From Clostridium sp. KNHs214 (lineage in GTDB: Bacteria; Bacillota; Clostridia; Clostridiales; Clostridiaceae), in NCBI RefSeq assembly GCF_000744935.1, contig NZ_JQMW01000009.1:930001-994000 (forward strand): DNA of 64,000 nucleotides, given 5' to 3'. The translations under genes and the position numbers were made by a program. The stretch's first letter is position 1. Each line of letters opens with the position of its first letter. The notes under the pieces were generated by a model that was not told where the DNA came from, made no database searches, and saw only the letters and a program-made list of their open reading frames with translations. Below, in pieces: positions 57,662-64,000 of the stretch.

Positions 57662-58162
57662 TTAATTAACAGAAAAAAAATCTTTTAGCTTAGCCAATCT
57701 CGGATCAACATCCTCGTCTTTGCAATTACAATTTGAATGATTTAAATTAGTTCCACAAAGTTGACATAAGCCTTTACAGTCTTCTCTGCAAAGTCTCTTT
57801 AAAGGTAATGACATGATGATATTACTTATGATTATATCATCTATATTCAACTTACTATTATCAATAAAGATGAGATCATCATCTTTATCATCAGAATTTG
57901 TTGATATTGTCTCTTTAAAATCTAAATCTAACTTATAGTTAAATTTTTCTAAGCATCTAGAACATGTTAAAATAAGTTCTCCTTCAACATGACCATCTAG
58001 AATTAAATCTTCTTCGGAGCTTCTTATAACTCCATTAAAATTAATAGCCTTTGCAACTTCAATAGTTTCATTGCCATCATGGAAATTACACAAATCTAAT
58101 ACAAAATTTACTTCTTTACTGCTTACTTTATTTTTCATTAGTTCTGATACATTGATTATCAT
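57662..58162 (-). CDS. DUF177/YceD-family protein
   Basis: A 166-residue YceD homologue with LTCSRCLEKF and the Cys cluster LCREDCKGLCQLCG near the C-terminus, a possible metal site. YceD/DUF177 proteins lie before rpmF in most bacteria and have been linked to 23S rRNA accumulation in plants and bacteria; the exact role is unsettled. GAGGTGG precedes ATG 58162. A consensus promoter lies upstream. Confidence 0.93.
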   Translation of the reverse strand: MIINVSELMKNKVSSKEVNFVLDLCNFHDGNETIEVAKAINFNGVIRSSEEDLILDGHVEGELILTCSRCLEKFNYKLDLDFKETISTNSDDKDDDLIFIDNSKLNIDDIIISNIIMSLPLKRLCREDCKGLCQLCGTNLNHSNCNCKDEDVDPRLAKLKDFFSVN

Positions 58163-58203
58163 ATAAAATCCACCTCATGTGACAAATTACAACAAACACC
58201 ATT

Positions 58204-58232
58204 ATTATATAAGTAGCAATAATAAAAGTCAA
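58204..58232 (-). promoter_or_regulatory. Sigma-A promoter of the DUF177-rpmF operon
   Basis: TTGACT (58227-58232) and a perfect TATAAT (58204-58209) are 17 bases apart on the minus strand. It lies 22 bases from the end of repeat A2. Confidence 0.85.
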
Positions 58233-58254
58233 GATTTATTTTTAAACTAATAAG

Positions 58255-58409
58255 ATACATGAAAAGAAATAACAATTCAAAGATGCTAGTATATTTTGTG
58301 TCAAACAAGGAAACAGGTTCTGCGGCTAGTAAGACTATCCACGGGTTCTGTTGACGCAGTATAACGCAAAATACGCTGGCATACTGACTTATTATTTATT
58401 TCAATGTAC
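58255..58409. repeat. Family A palindromic repeat, copy 2
   Basis: A 155-bp copy, the same length as copy 1 and gapless against it (129 of 155 identical). Ends read ATACATGAAAAGAAATAAC and TTATTTATTTCAATGTAC as inverted repeats. The central CTAGTAAGACTATC and the block ATAACGCAAAATA are identical to copy 1. Flanks are TAAG/TAAA, so a target duplication is not certain. It lies between the ackA terminator and the DUF177 promoter. Confidence 0.85.
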
Positions 58410-58419
58410 CTAAATTCAT

Positions 58420-58472
58420 AAAAAATCAAAACTGGTTCAGATGGGACTTTAACCCATCCGAATTCCAGTTTA
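58420..58472 (-). terminator. Intrinsic terminator of ackA
   Basis: A long stem pairs AAACTGG and TCGGATGGG with CCCATCTGA and CCAGTTT, with a small internal loop. It is followed by TGATTTTTT on the minus strand. Confidence 0.88.
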
Positions 58473-58485
58473 AATTATTATACTA

Positions 58486-59679
58486 CTATTTTTTAACTAT
58501 GTCCATTGTATCTCTTGCTATCATTAATTCTTCGTTTGTTGGTATAACAAATATTTTAACTTTAGAGCCTTCAGCACTTACTTCTACTGCTTTACCTCTA
58601 ACATTATTCTTTTCAACATCTAATTCTATGCCAAAGCATTCTAATCCCTTACAAATTTCTTCTCTAGATGATATAGAGTTTTCACCTAACCCAGCAGTAA
58701 ATACAAGACAATCAATGCCACCCATAGCAGCTATGTATGATCCTATGTATTTTTTAACTCTATAATGGAATACATCTAAAGCTAACTTAGCTCTATGATT
58801 TCCATCTTTAGCAGCGCCTTCTATATCTCTAAAGTCACTACTTACACCTGAAACACCTAAAACTCCTGATTTTTTATTCATAAGATTATCTACTTCATCT
58901 ACAGATAATCCCTCAGCCTTCATTAAAAATGGTACAATAGCAGGATCCATATCTCCACATCTTGTTCCCATAACTAATCCTTCAAGTGGAGTTAATCCCA
59001 TTGATGTATCTATGCACTTTCCGTGATCTACAGCTGAACAACTTGCTCCATTTCCTAAGTGACAAGTTAATATTTTAAGATCTTTTATATCTTTACCCAT
59101 CATTTCTGCAGCTGTAAGAGATACAAATTTATGAGAAGTTCCATGCATTCCATATCTTCTTACACCATGTTTTGTATACATTTCATATGGTAGAGCGTAC
59201 ATATATGCATGTTCAGGCATAGTTTGATGAAAAGCAGTGTCAAATACAACTACCATTGGAGTATTTGGCATTAATTTTCTACATGCATTAATTCCTATAA
59301 TATTAGCTGGATTATGAAGTGGTGCTAGTTTTATACATTCTTCTATATTCTTTAATACATCATCATTAACTAGTACAGAATTAGCATATTTTTCTCCACC
59401 ATGAACAACTCTATGTCCTACTGCTGATATTTCAGACATATCACTAATTACTCCATGTTCTTTGTCTACTAATGCATTTAACACTAATTCTACTGCTACT
59501 TGGTGGTCTTTCATTGGGGTTTCTACTACATATTTGTCTTCCTCAGCTTTTTGAGTTAATATAGATCCCTCTATTCCTATTCTTTCTACCAATCCTTTTG
59601 CTAGAGCTTTTTCTGTTTCCATATCTATTAATTGATATTTTAAAGAAGAGCTTCCACAGTTAATAACTAATATTTTCAT
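58486..59679 (-). CDS. ackA: Acetate kinase
   Basis: A 397-residue ASKHA-fold kinase with [12 protein letters not shown] at the start, the [12 protein letters not shown] and [11 protein letters not shown] motifs and the C-terminal TAGLGENS. It converts acetyl phosphate and ADP to acetate and ATP, the main ATP-yielding step of clostridial acidogenesis, together with pta upstream. ATG 59679 follows AGGAGG. A 55-bp family B element lies between pta and ackA. Confidence 0.98.
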   Translation of the reverse strand: MKILVINCGSSSLKYQLIDMETEKALAKGLVERIGIEGSILTQKAEEDKYVVETPMKDHQVAVELVLNALVDKEHGVISDMSEISAVGHRVVHGGEKYANSVLVNDDVLKNIEECIKLAPLHNPANIIGINACRKLMPNTPMVVVFDTAFHQTMPEHAYMYALPYEMYTKHGVRRYGMHGTSHKFVSLTAAEMMGKDIKDLKILTCHLGNGASCSAVDHGKCIDTSMGLTPLEGLVMGTRCGDMDPAIVPFLMKAEGLSVDEVDNLMNKKSGVLGVSGVSSDFRDIEGAAKDGNHRAKLALDVFHYRVKKYIGSYIAAMGGIDCLVFTAGLGENSISSREEICKGLECFGIELDVEKNNVRGKAVEVSAEGSKVKIFVIPTNEELMIARDTMDIVKK

Positions 59680-59721
59680 AAAAAAATCCTCCTAATCTAT
59701 TATTTAATATATCTATATGTT

Positions 59722-59776
59722 GATTATCCCACAAAAGCATTACATTACCTGAATTATACCTTATTGTGGCTTAATC
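59722..59776. mobile_element. Family B MITE-like element, internally deleted copy (B2)
   Basis: A 55-bp copy that retains the left end GATTATCCCACAA.AGCATTACATTACCTGAATTAT and the right end ACCTTATTGTGGCTTAATC of the family but lacks the middle. It is flanked by an exact 7-bp direct repeat ATATGTT (59715-59721 and 59777-59783). It lies between the pta stop and the ackA start. Confidence 0.8.
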
Positions 59777-59800
59777 ATATGTTAAATATAATATACTTTG

Positions 59801-60802
59801 CTATTTTTGTTTTTGTGCTTGAACTGCTGTTACTGCTACAACATTTACTATATCTTCTGCACTACATCCTCTTGATAAATCATTAATAGGCTTTGCAAAG
59901 CCTTGACATATAGGTCCTATAGCTTCTGCTTTTGCAAATCTTTGAACTAATTTGTATCCAATATTTCCTGCTTGTAAATCAGGGAATATAAGTACATTAG
60001 CTTTACCTGCTACATTGCTTTCTGGAGCTTTTTGAGCTGCAACTCTTTCAACTATTGATGCATCTAATTGTAATTCTCCATCTATTAATAAATCAGTTCT
60101 TGCTTCCTTTGCCATTTTAGTAGCTTCCCTAACCTTTTCAACCAATTCATGTTCAGCACTTCCCATAGTTGAAAAAGAAAGCATAGCAACCTTTGGATCC
60201 ATGTCACATAATCCTTTAGCTGTTTCTGCTGTACTTATTGCAATAGATGCTAATTGATCCGCTGTTGGATTAGGATTTACAGCACAATCTGAGAATAACA
60301 ACATTCCATCTTTACCATATTGACAGTTTGGTACTACCATAATAAATACGCTAGACACTACTGATATGCCAGGAGCTGTCTTTATTATTTGAAGACCTGG
60401 TCTTAAAAGTTCTCCAGTAGTATGCACTGCACCTGAAACCATTCCATCTGCATCATCCATTTTAACCATCATAGTGGCAAAATATAAAGGATCTCTTACT
60501 ATTTTATCTGCTTTTTCTAAAGTCATACCCTTTTTCTTTCTTAATTCATAAAAGCCATTAACATACTTCTCTAATTTATCTGATGTTTCAGGATCTACTA
60601 TTTCAGCACCCGAAATATCTACTTTTAGCTCATTTGCTTTTTCTTTAATATTTTTCTCATTTCCTACCAATACAACTTTAGCTAAGCCTTCTTTAACTAT
60701 TTTTTCTGTGGCTGTTAAAGTTCTCTCTTCTTCCCCTTCTGGAAGGACTATTGTTTTTATATCACTCTTAGCTGCCTTCCAAAACTTCTCCATAAGTTCC
60801 AT
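59801..60802 (-). CDS. pta: Phosphate acetyltransferase
   Basis: A 333-residue single-domain Pta of the short type. VLPEGEEERTL opens it; GAVHTTGELLRPGLQ and the C-terminal DLSRGCSAEDIVN are conserved. It makes acetyl phosphate from acetyl-CoA, feeding AckA. ATG 60802 is eight bases after GGAG; ATG 60808 lies too close. A promoter is seen upstream. No own terminator other than the B2 element is visible before ackA. Confidence 0.97.
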   Translation of the reverse strand: MELMEKFWKAAKSDIKTIVLPEGEEERTLTATEKIVKEGLAKVVLVGNEKNIKEKANELKVDISGAEIVDPETSDKLEKYVNGFYELRKKKGMTLEKADKIVRDPLYFATMMVKMDDADGMVSGAVHTTGELLRPGLQIIKTAPGISVVSSVFIMVVPNCQYGKDGMLLFSDCAVNPNPTADQLASIAISTAETAKGLCDMDPKVAMLSFSTMGSAEHELVEKVREATKMAKEARTDLLIDGELQLDASIVERVAAQKAPESNVAGKANVLIFPDLQAGNIGYKLVQRFAKAEAIGPICQGFAKPINDLSRGCSAEDIVNVVAVTAVQAQKQK

Positions 60803-60843
60803 GTTCATTTCTCCTTTCAAATTAAAAAAATACACACATTAAT

Positions 60844-60873
60844 AATATACCGCTTTTCACCTATGTTTTTCAA
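60844..60873 (-). promoter_or_regulatory. Sigma-A promoter of pta-ackA
   Basis: TTGAAA (60868-60873) and TATATT (60844-60849) are 18 bases apart on the minus strand, in the divergent gap with tmcAL. Confidence 0.6.
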
Positions 60874-61050
60874 TAGTCAATATATAATTTCTTAATAATA
60901 ACATCATTTTTTTAAAAAAACACTGCTATTTATACTAATATTTAAGTTTTATATAAATAAAGTATACACTAATAATAATACTTTATGTTAATATCTATAA
61001 TAAGCTTGTAAGTATTTCAAATAGTATATTTTATTAAGAAGGTGTATAAA

Positions 61051-62271
61051 ATGGATATATGTGGTTTAATAGTAGAATATAATCCTTTTCATAACGGGCA
61101 TTTATATCATATAAAAAAGTGCAAAGAAATGACCAACTCTAAAAACGTAATAGCTGTAATGAGTGGTAATTTTACTCAAAGAGGCACCCCTTCAATAGTG
61201 GATAAATGGCTAAAGACAAAAATGGCACTGCAACAAGGAGTGGATTTAGTACTAGAACTTCCTGCAGTATACAGTTTATCCTCTGCAGAATTCTTTGCTT
61301 TTGGAGCTGTAAGTCTTTTAAATAGCTTAGGAATTGTAGATGGTATATGTTTTGGTAGTGAAGTAGGTAATATAGATATATTAAAACAAATTTCTACTAT
61401 TCTAATAAATGAACCAACTGAATATAAAAATGAATTAAAAAAATATCTAGATACAGGATTAAATTATCCCTCTTCCAGAAATAAAGCTTTAAAGTATCAT
61501 TTAATTCATAATAGTTTTGTAAAAGAAAGTATTTTAGATGAAATTCTTTCACAATCTAACAATATATTAGGAATAGAATACTGTAAAAGCTTATTAAAAT
61601 TAAATAGCTCAATTGAGCCTATAACTATAAAAAGAGAAGGTAATTTATATAATGATTTAAACTTAAATAATAAATTTTCTAGTGCTTCAGCTATAAGAAA
61701 TCACTTTAAGTCCAATAAATCCTTAGATGAACTAAAAAACTTCATGCCAAAGGATGCTTTTAATTTAATTTTAAAGTTAGCAAAAGAAAATTACTCATTT
61801 CCTATGGATGAGCACATGTTTCAGTATGTAAAATACAAAATCCTTACTAATGAAAATTCTTTAGATAATATACCTGATGCATTAGAAGGTTTAAATAATA
61901 AGATTATAAAGGAACTCCACTTTTCTAATACTCTAAATGAGCTTATACTAAAATCAAAAAGTAAAAGGTATACTTATACTAGAATAAGCAGAATACTAAC
62001 TCAACTTTTCATAGGTTTTGAACTTTTTCCTACTGAGAATATGAGAAAATCACCTTGTGCCTATGCAAGAGTATTAGGTTTTAGCTCAGAAGGACAAAAA
62101 ATATTGAAGCTACTAAAAAACACCTGCTCCATACCCGTTTATACAAAGCTTCCTAGGGATAAGAGCCCTAGTTTGCAATTAGATATTCAGTGTACTAGAG
62201 CTTACAGTCTTATAAATAAAAATATAAATCCTAATAGTGATTATCTTATAAGGCCTATTATATATAAATAA
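61051..62271 (+). CDS. tmcAL: tRNA(Met) cytidine acetate ligase
   Basis: About 406 residues of the YlbM/TmcAL family. The nucleotidyltransferase HxGH motif is in VEYNPFHNGH, followed by SGNFTQRG and LELPAVYSLSSAEFFA. Bacillus TmcAL makes N4-acetylcytidine at the wobble position of elongator tRNA(Met), using acetate and ATP. It sits next to pta-ackA, whose product is acetate. ATG 61051 follows GAAGGTG. It is followed by a truncated family B element. Confidence 0.95.
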   Translation: MDICGLIVEYNPFHNGHLYHIKKCKEMTNSKNVIAVMSGNFTQRGTPSIVDKWLKTKMALQQGVDLVLELPAVYSLSSAEFFAFGAVSLLNSLGIVDGICFGSEVGNIDILKQISTILINEPTEYKNELKKYLDTGLNYPSSRNKALKYHLIHNSFVKESILDEILSQSNNILGIEYCKSLLKLNSSIEPITIKREGNLYNDLNLNNKFSSASAIRNHFKSNKSLDELKNFMPKDAFNLILKLAKENYSFPMDEHMFQYVKYKILTNENSLDNIPDALEGLNNKIIKELHFSNTLNELILKSKSKRYTYTRISRILTQLFIGFELFPTENMRKSPCAYARVLGFSSEGQKILKLLKNTCSIPVYTKLPRDKSPSLQLDIQCTRAYSLINKNINPNSDYLIRPIIYK

Positions 62272-62285
62272 CAATATCGTTATGT

Positions 62286-62380
62286 GATTAACCCACAAAA
62301 GGTACAATGTGGTGGAATTATGAAACTTCTCCTCCATGACTTGTATAAGAGCTCAGAACAATAAATTTAATTTAAGAAAT
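62286..62380. mobile_element. Family B MITE-like element, truncated copy (B3)
   Basis: About 95 bp starting GATTAACCCACAA that follow the complement of the right half of B1 closely. It lacks a 6-bp repeat (AGGTAC) present in B1 and ends after the central AATTTAATTTAAG. The other half is absent, and no second copy of the left flank GTTATGT is found. It lies 15 bases past the tmcAL stop. Confidence 0.75.
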
Positions 62381-62579
62381 TCTAGTCTTTTAGCCATATA
62401 AAATTATAACCACCCAAATAATAATTTACAATTAGGTTGTATTGACTAAGGATTAGGTATTCGAGATTATGGACTATAAATTAGTCACTAGGATTTTTAA
62501 ATCTCTTTGTATTTTGTAATATTAACTATAGATAAAATATATATTTATATTATAGTTATTCAAATAAGAGGTTCTGTGC
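62381..62579. other. Remaining gap before ylbJ
   Basis: About 200 A+T-rich bases. A region with GACTAA/TTAGTC inverted ends (62444-62486) stands out, and TTGACT-17-GATTAT within it is a weak promoter candidate. I see no coding frame and no convincing sigma-E promoter. Confidence 0.35.
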
Positions 62580-63752
62580 ATGAAGATATTATTTTATATT
62601 TTAATATTGTCTATATTTGTTCTTTTAATGCTATTATCAAAAAACTCTAGACTCAATATTTTTATTACAATACTTTGTTCTCTTTTAATAATAAAAATCA
62701 TATTGAATCCTAAAATGTGCATTGGAGCAGCTTTAGGTGGCGCAAAATTATTCGTAAATTCTGTATTTCCATCATTATTTCCTTTTTTAGTTATTATAAA
62801 TGTAATGATGGAATTTGGCGGTATAGAAATTTACTCTAAAATATTCGGTAAAATTCTATGTAAACCTCTTAATTTACCAAGCAATTGTAGTTTTCCTCTA
62901 TTAGTTAGCTTTATTTGCGGTTATCCTTTAGGTGCAAAATACTCCTGTGAACTTTATGCAAATAACTCTATAAGCTTAAATACCTGTGAAAGATTACTAA
63001 ACATAGCTTCTAATGCCGGTCCACTATTTATAATAGGTGGAGTAGGTGCTTCTATGCTTAATAATCACTATTTAGGCTACCTTCTTCTTATATCCAATTA
63101 TATTTCTTGTTTAATTATGGCTCTATTATTAAAAAGAAAAAGCTCTAACGTATCTGCTATTAATAACAATTTTAGTAGAAAGGCATTCCCAGTAGATAAT
63201 ATTGGTTCAGTCCTAAAAAGAAGTATTGAAAATTCAGTGTTTACTTCATTGTCTATAGGTGGCTTTATAGTATTATTTTCCGTGTTAACAGTTTTATTAA
63301 AAAATGACGCGATTTTTAGCAGAACTATGCTGTGTATATCAAATATACTACATATTCCGCTTAACTTAACAAATGGATTTATAGTAGGCATTATGGAAAT
63401 GACCAATGGATGTGCATCTTTAGCTTCCATAAAGATAGATATGATATATAAGTTAGCGCTTTTAAGTTTCATTATATCTTTCGGTGGTATTTCAATTACA
63501 TCTCAAGTATATTCCTTTACGTATAAGTACAATATCTCAATGAAAAAATACACGAAAAGAAAGTTTATACAGGGTTTTATAAGCAGTATAATAACAATTT
63601 TTATGTACAAACTTTTTTATAACCCTGTAATTTTCACTAGTATGTTTTCCTATAATGCTTCATTTAATAATATATATATTATTAAAGTAACTATTATTTT
63701 GATTATTTTAACCATACTCCCCTGCATTTTAAAAAGGGCAAAAATTATTTAG
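62580..63752 (+). CDS. ylbJ: Sporulation integral membrane protein YlbJ
   Basis: A 390-residue polytopic membrane protein with about nine hydrophobic helices. The nucleoside-transporter-like repeat segments VFPSLFPFLVI and FICGYPLGAKY, SNAGPLFIIGGVG are YlbJ hallmarks. In Bacillus it is made under sigma-E control and needed for spore cortex formation. AAGAGG precedes ATG 62580. The last eight bases overlap the convergent neighbour. Confidence 0.93.
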   Translation: MKILFYILILSIFVLLMLLSKNSRLNIFITILCSLLIIKIILNPKMCIGAALGGAKLFVNSVFPSLFPFLVIINVMMEFGGIEIYSKIFGKILCKPLNLPSNCSFPLLVSFICGYPLGAKYSCELYANNSISLNTCERLLNIASNAGPLFIIGGVGASMLNNHYLGYLLLISNYISCLIMALLLKRKSSNVSAINNNFSRKAFPVDNIGSVLKRSIENSVFTSLSIGGFIVLFSVLTVLLKNDAIFSRTMLCISNILHIPLNLTNGFIVGIMEMTNGCASLASIKIDMIYKLALLSFIISFGGISITSQVYSFTYKYNISMKKYTKRKFIQGFISSIITIFMYKLFYNPVIFTSMFSYNASFNNIYIIKVTIILIILTILPCILKRAKII

Positions 63753-64000
63753 TATCTCTTAATTCTTTAATATTTTCTCGTATAGTTTTATTTTTTTCAT
63801 TAATCTCTTTAGATAGTGATGTTAAAAACTCTTCCATTTCCTTTTGAAGGATTTCTAGCATTTGCTTACTTTGATTGTCTATTTCACTTTGTAGATCACT
63901 TAAAAGGAAATCTGCATAATCAATAGCACCTAATCGTAATTCTTTTGCCTGCTTTTGAGCTGAAATCACTATGTTTTCAGCTTTTTTCTCTGCTTGTTTA
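63745..64000 (-). CDS. Coiled-coil hypothetical protein, C-terminal part
   Basis: The frame is open to the right edge; 84 codons are present and the N-terminus is outside the window. It is almost wholly charged and helical (KQAEKKAENI, then QSEIDNQSKQMLEILQKEME), a coiled coil resembling DivIVA-like or ATP synthase subunit-like stalk proteins. In clostridia a protein of this kind, often loosely named ATPase, lies between ylbJ and coaD. No catalytic motif is in the visible part. Function not known. Confidence 0.7.
   Translation of the reverse strand, partial: KQAEKKAENIVISAQKQAKELRLGAIDYADFLLSDLQSEIDNQSKQMLEILQKEMEEFLTSLSKEINEKNKTIRENIKELRDTK

Noticed and set aside
62480-62579. Sigma-E promoter for ylbJ
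   Set aside because: A -35-like TAATATT exists but the -10 partner matches too poorly in this A+T-rich stretch.
1-64000. CRISPR arrays, tRNA or rRNA genes, prophage, transposase or toxin genes
   Set aside because: No regular direct-repeat array was seen. All long frames are explained by core genes or their antisense shadows, and no cloverleaf-like or rRNA-like GC-rich blocks appear.

Overview
The window is a strongly A+T-rich Firmicutes chromosome segment. I read it as Clostridium sensu stricto (cluster I), closer to the C. botulinum/C. tetani side than to Bacillus. Reasons: the gene order is the classic housekeeping and sporulation backbone (spoVS, rny, recA, ftsK/spoIIIE, pnp, infB, nusA, polC, rpsB-tsf, codY, topA, ffh, ftsY, smc, plsX, ackA, pta, ylbJ); many starts are TTG behind strong Shine-Dalgarno sites; and spoVFA/spoVFB, asd and dapA are missing between the ymxH-like gene and dapG. 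Species cannot be fixed from the sequence alone. There are no rRNA genes, tRNAs, CRISPR arrays, prophage genes or transposase genes in the window.

Layout. Almost every gene from 1 to 60.8 kb is on the minus strand; the only plus-strand gene there is a YraN homologue (42.1-42.5 kb). Read in transcription order, from right to left: pta, ackA, then DUF177-rpmF-plsX-acpP (envelope lipid and ribosome genes); rnc, a radical-SAM gene, a second spoVS and a 31-residue membrane miniprotein; smc-ftsY-ylxM-ffh-rpsP-khpA-rimM-trmD-rplS (chromosome organisation, SRP targeting, ribosome maturation); rbgA-rnhB, comM-dprA-topA-codY; rpsB-tsf-pyrH-frr-uppS-cdsA; an AI-2E-type permease, dxr, rseP, ispG, polC; rimP-nusA-rnpM-ylxQ-infB-rbfA-nrnA-truB-ribF; rpsO-pnp-M16 protease-ymxH-dapG-tepA-ftsK-rimO-pgsA; recA; rny; the first spoVS; and a truncated UbiA-family gene. 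At the right end tmcAL and ylbJ run on the plus strand and face the C-terminal part of a coiled-coil gene that leaves the window.

Regulation visible in the sequence: a LexA box in the recA promoter; a sigma-H-type promoter before the second spoVS and a weaker one before ftsK; leader structures before rpsB, rplS and rpsO; two tandem attenuator-like hairpins before rimP-nusA; hairpins next to the ribosome binding sites of rnc and rimM; and about twenty intrinsic terminators.

The most unusual content is noncoding. Two families of small palindromic repeats sit between core genes at 44-62 kb. Family A is a 155-bp structured palindrome with two gapless copies of equal length, one before rbgA and one between ackA and the DUF177 gene. 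Family B is a MITE-like element with terminal inverted repeats starting GATTA. It has three copies within 5.2 kb: one full length, one internally deleted and one truncated. The first two are flanked by exact 7-bp direct repeats (AAATTAT and ATATGTT), which looks like transposition with target duplication. No matching transposase is present in the window.
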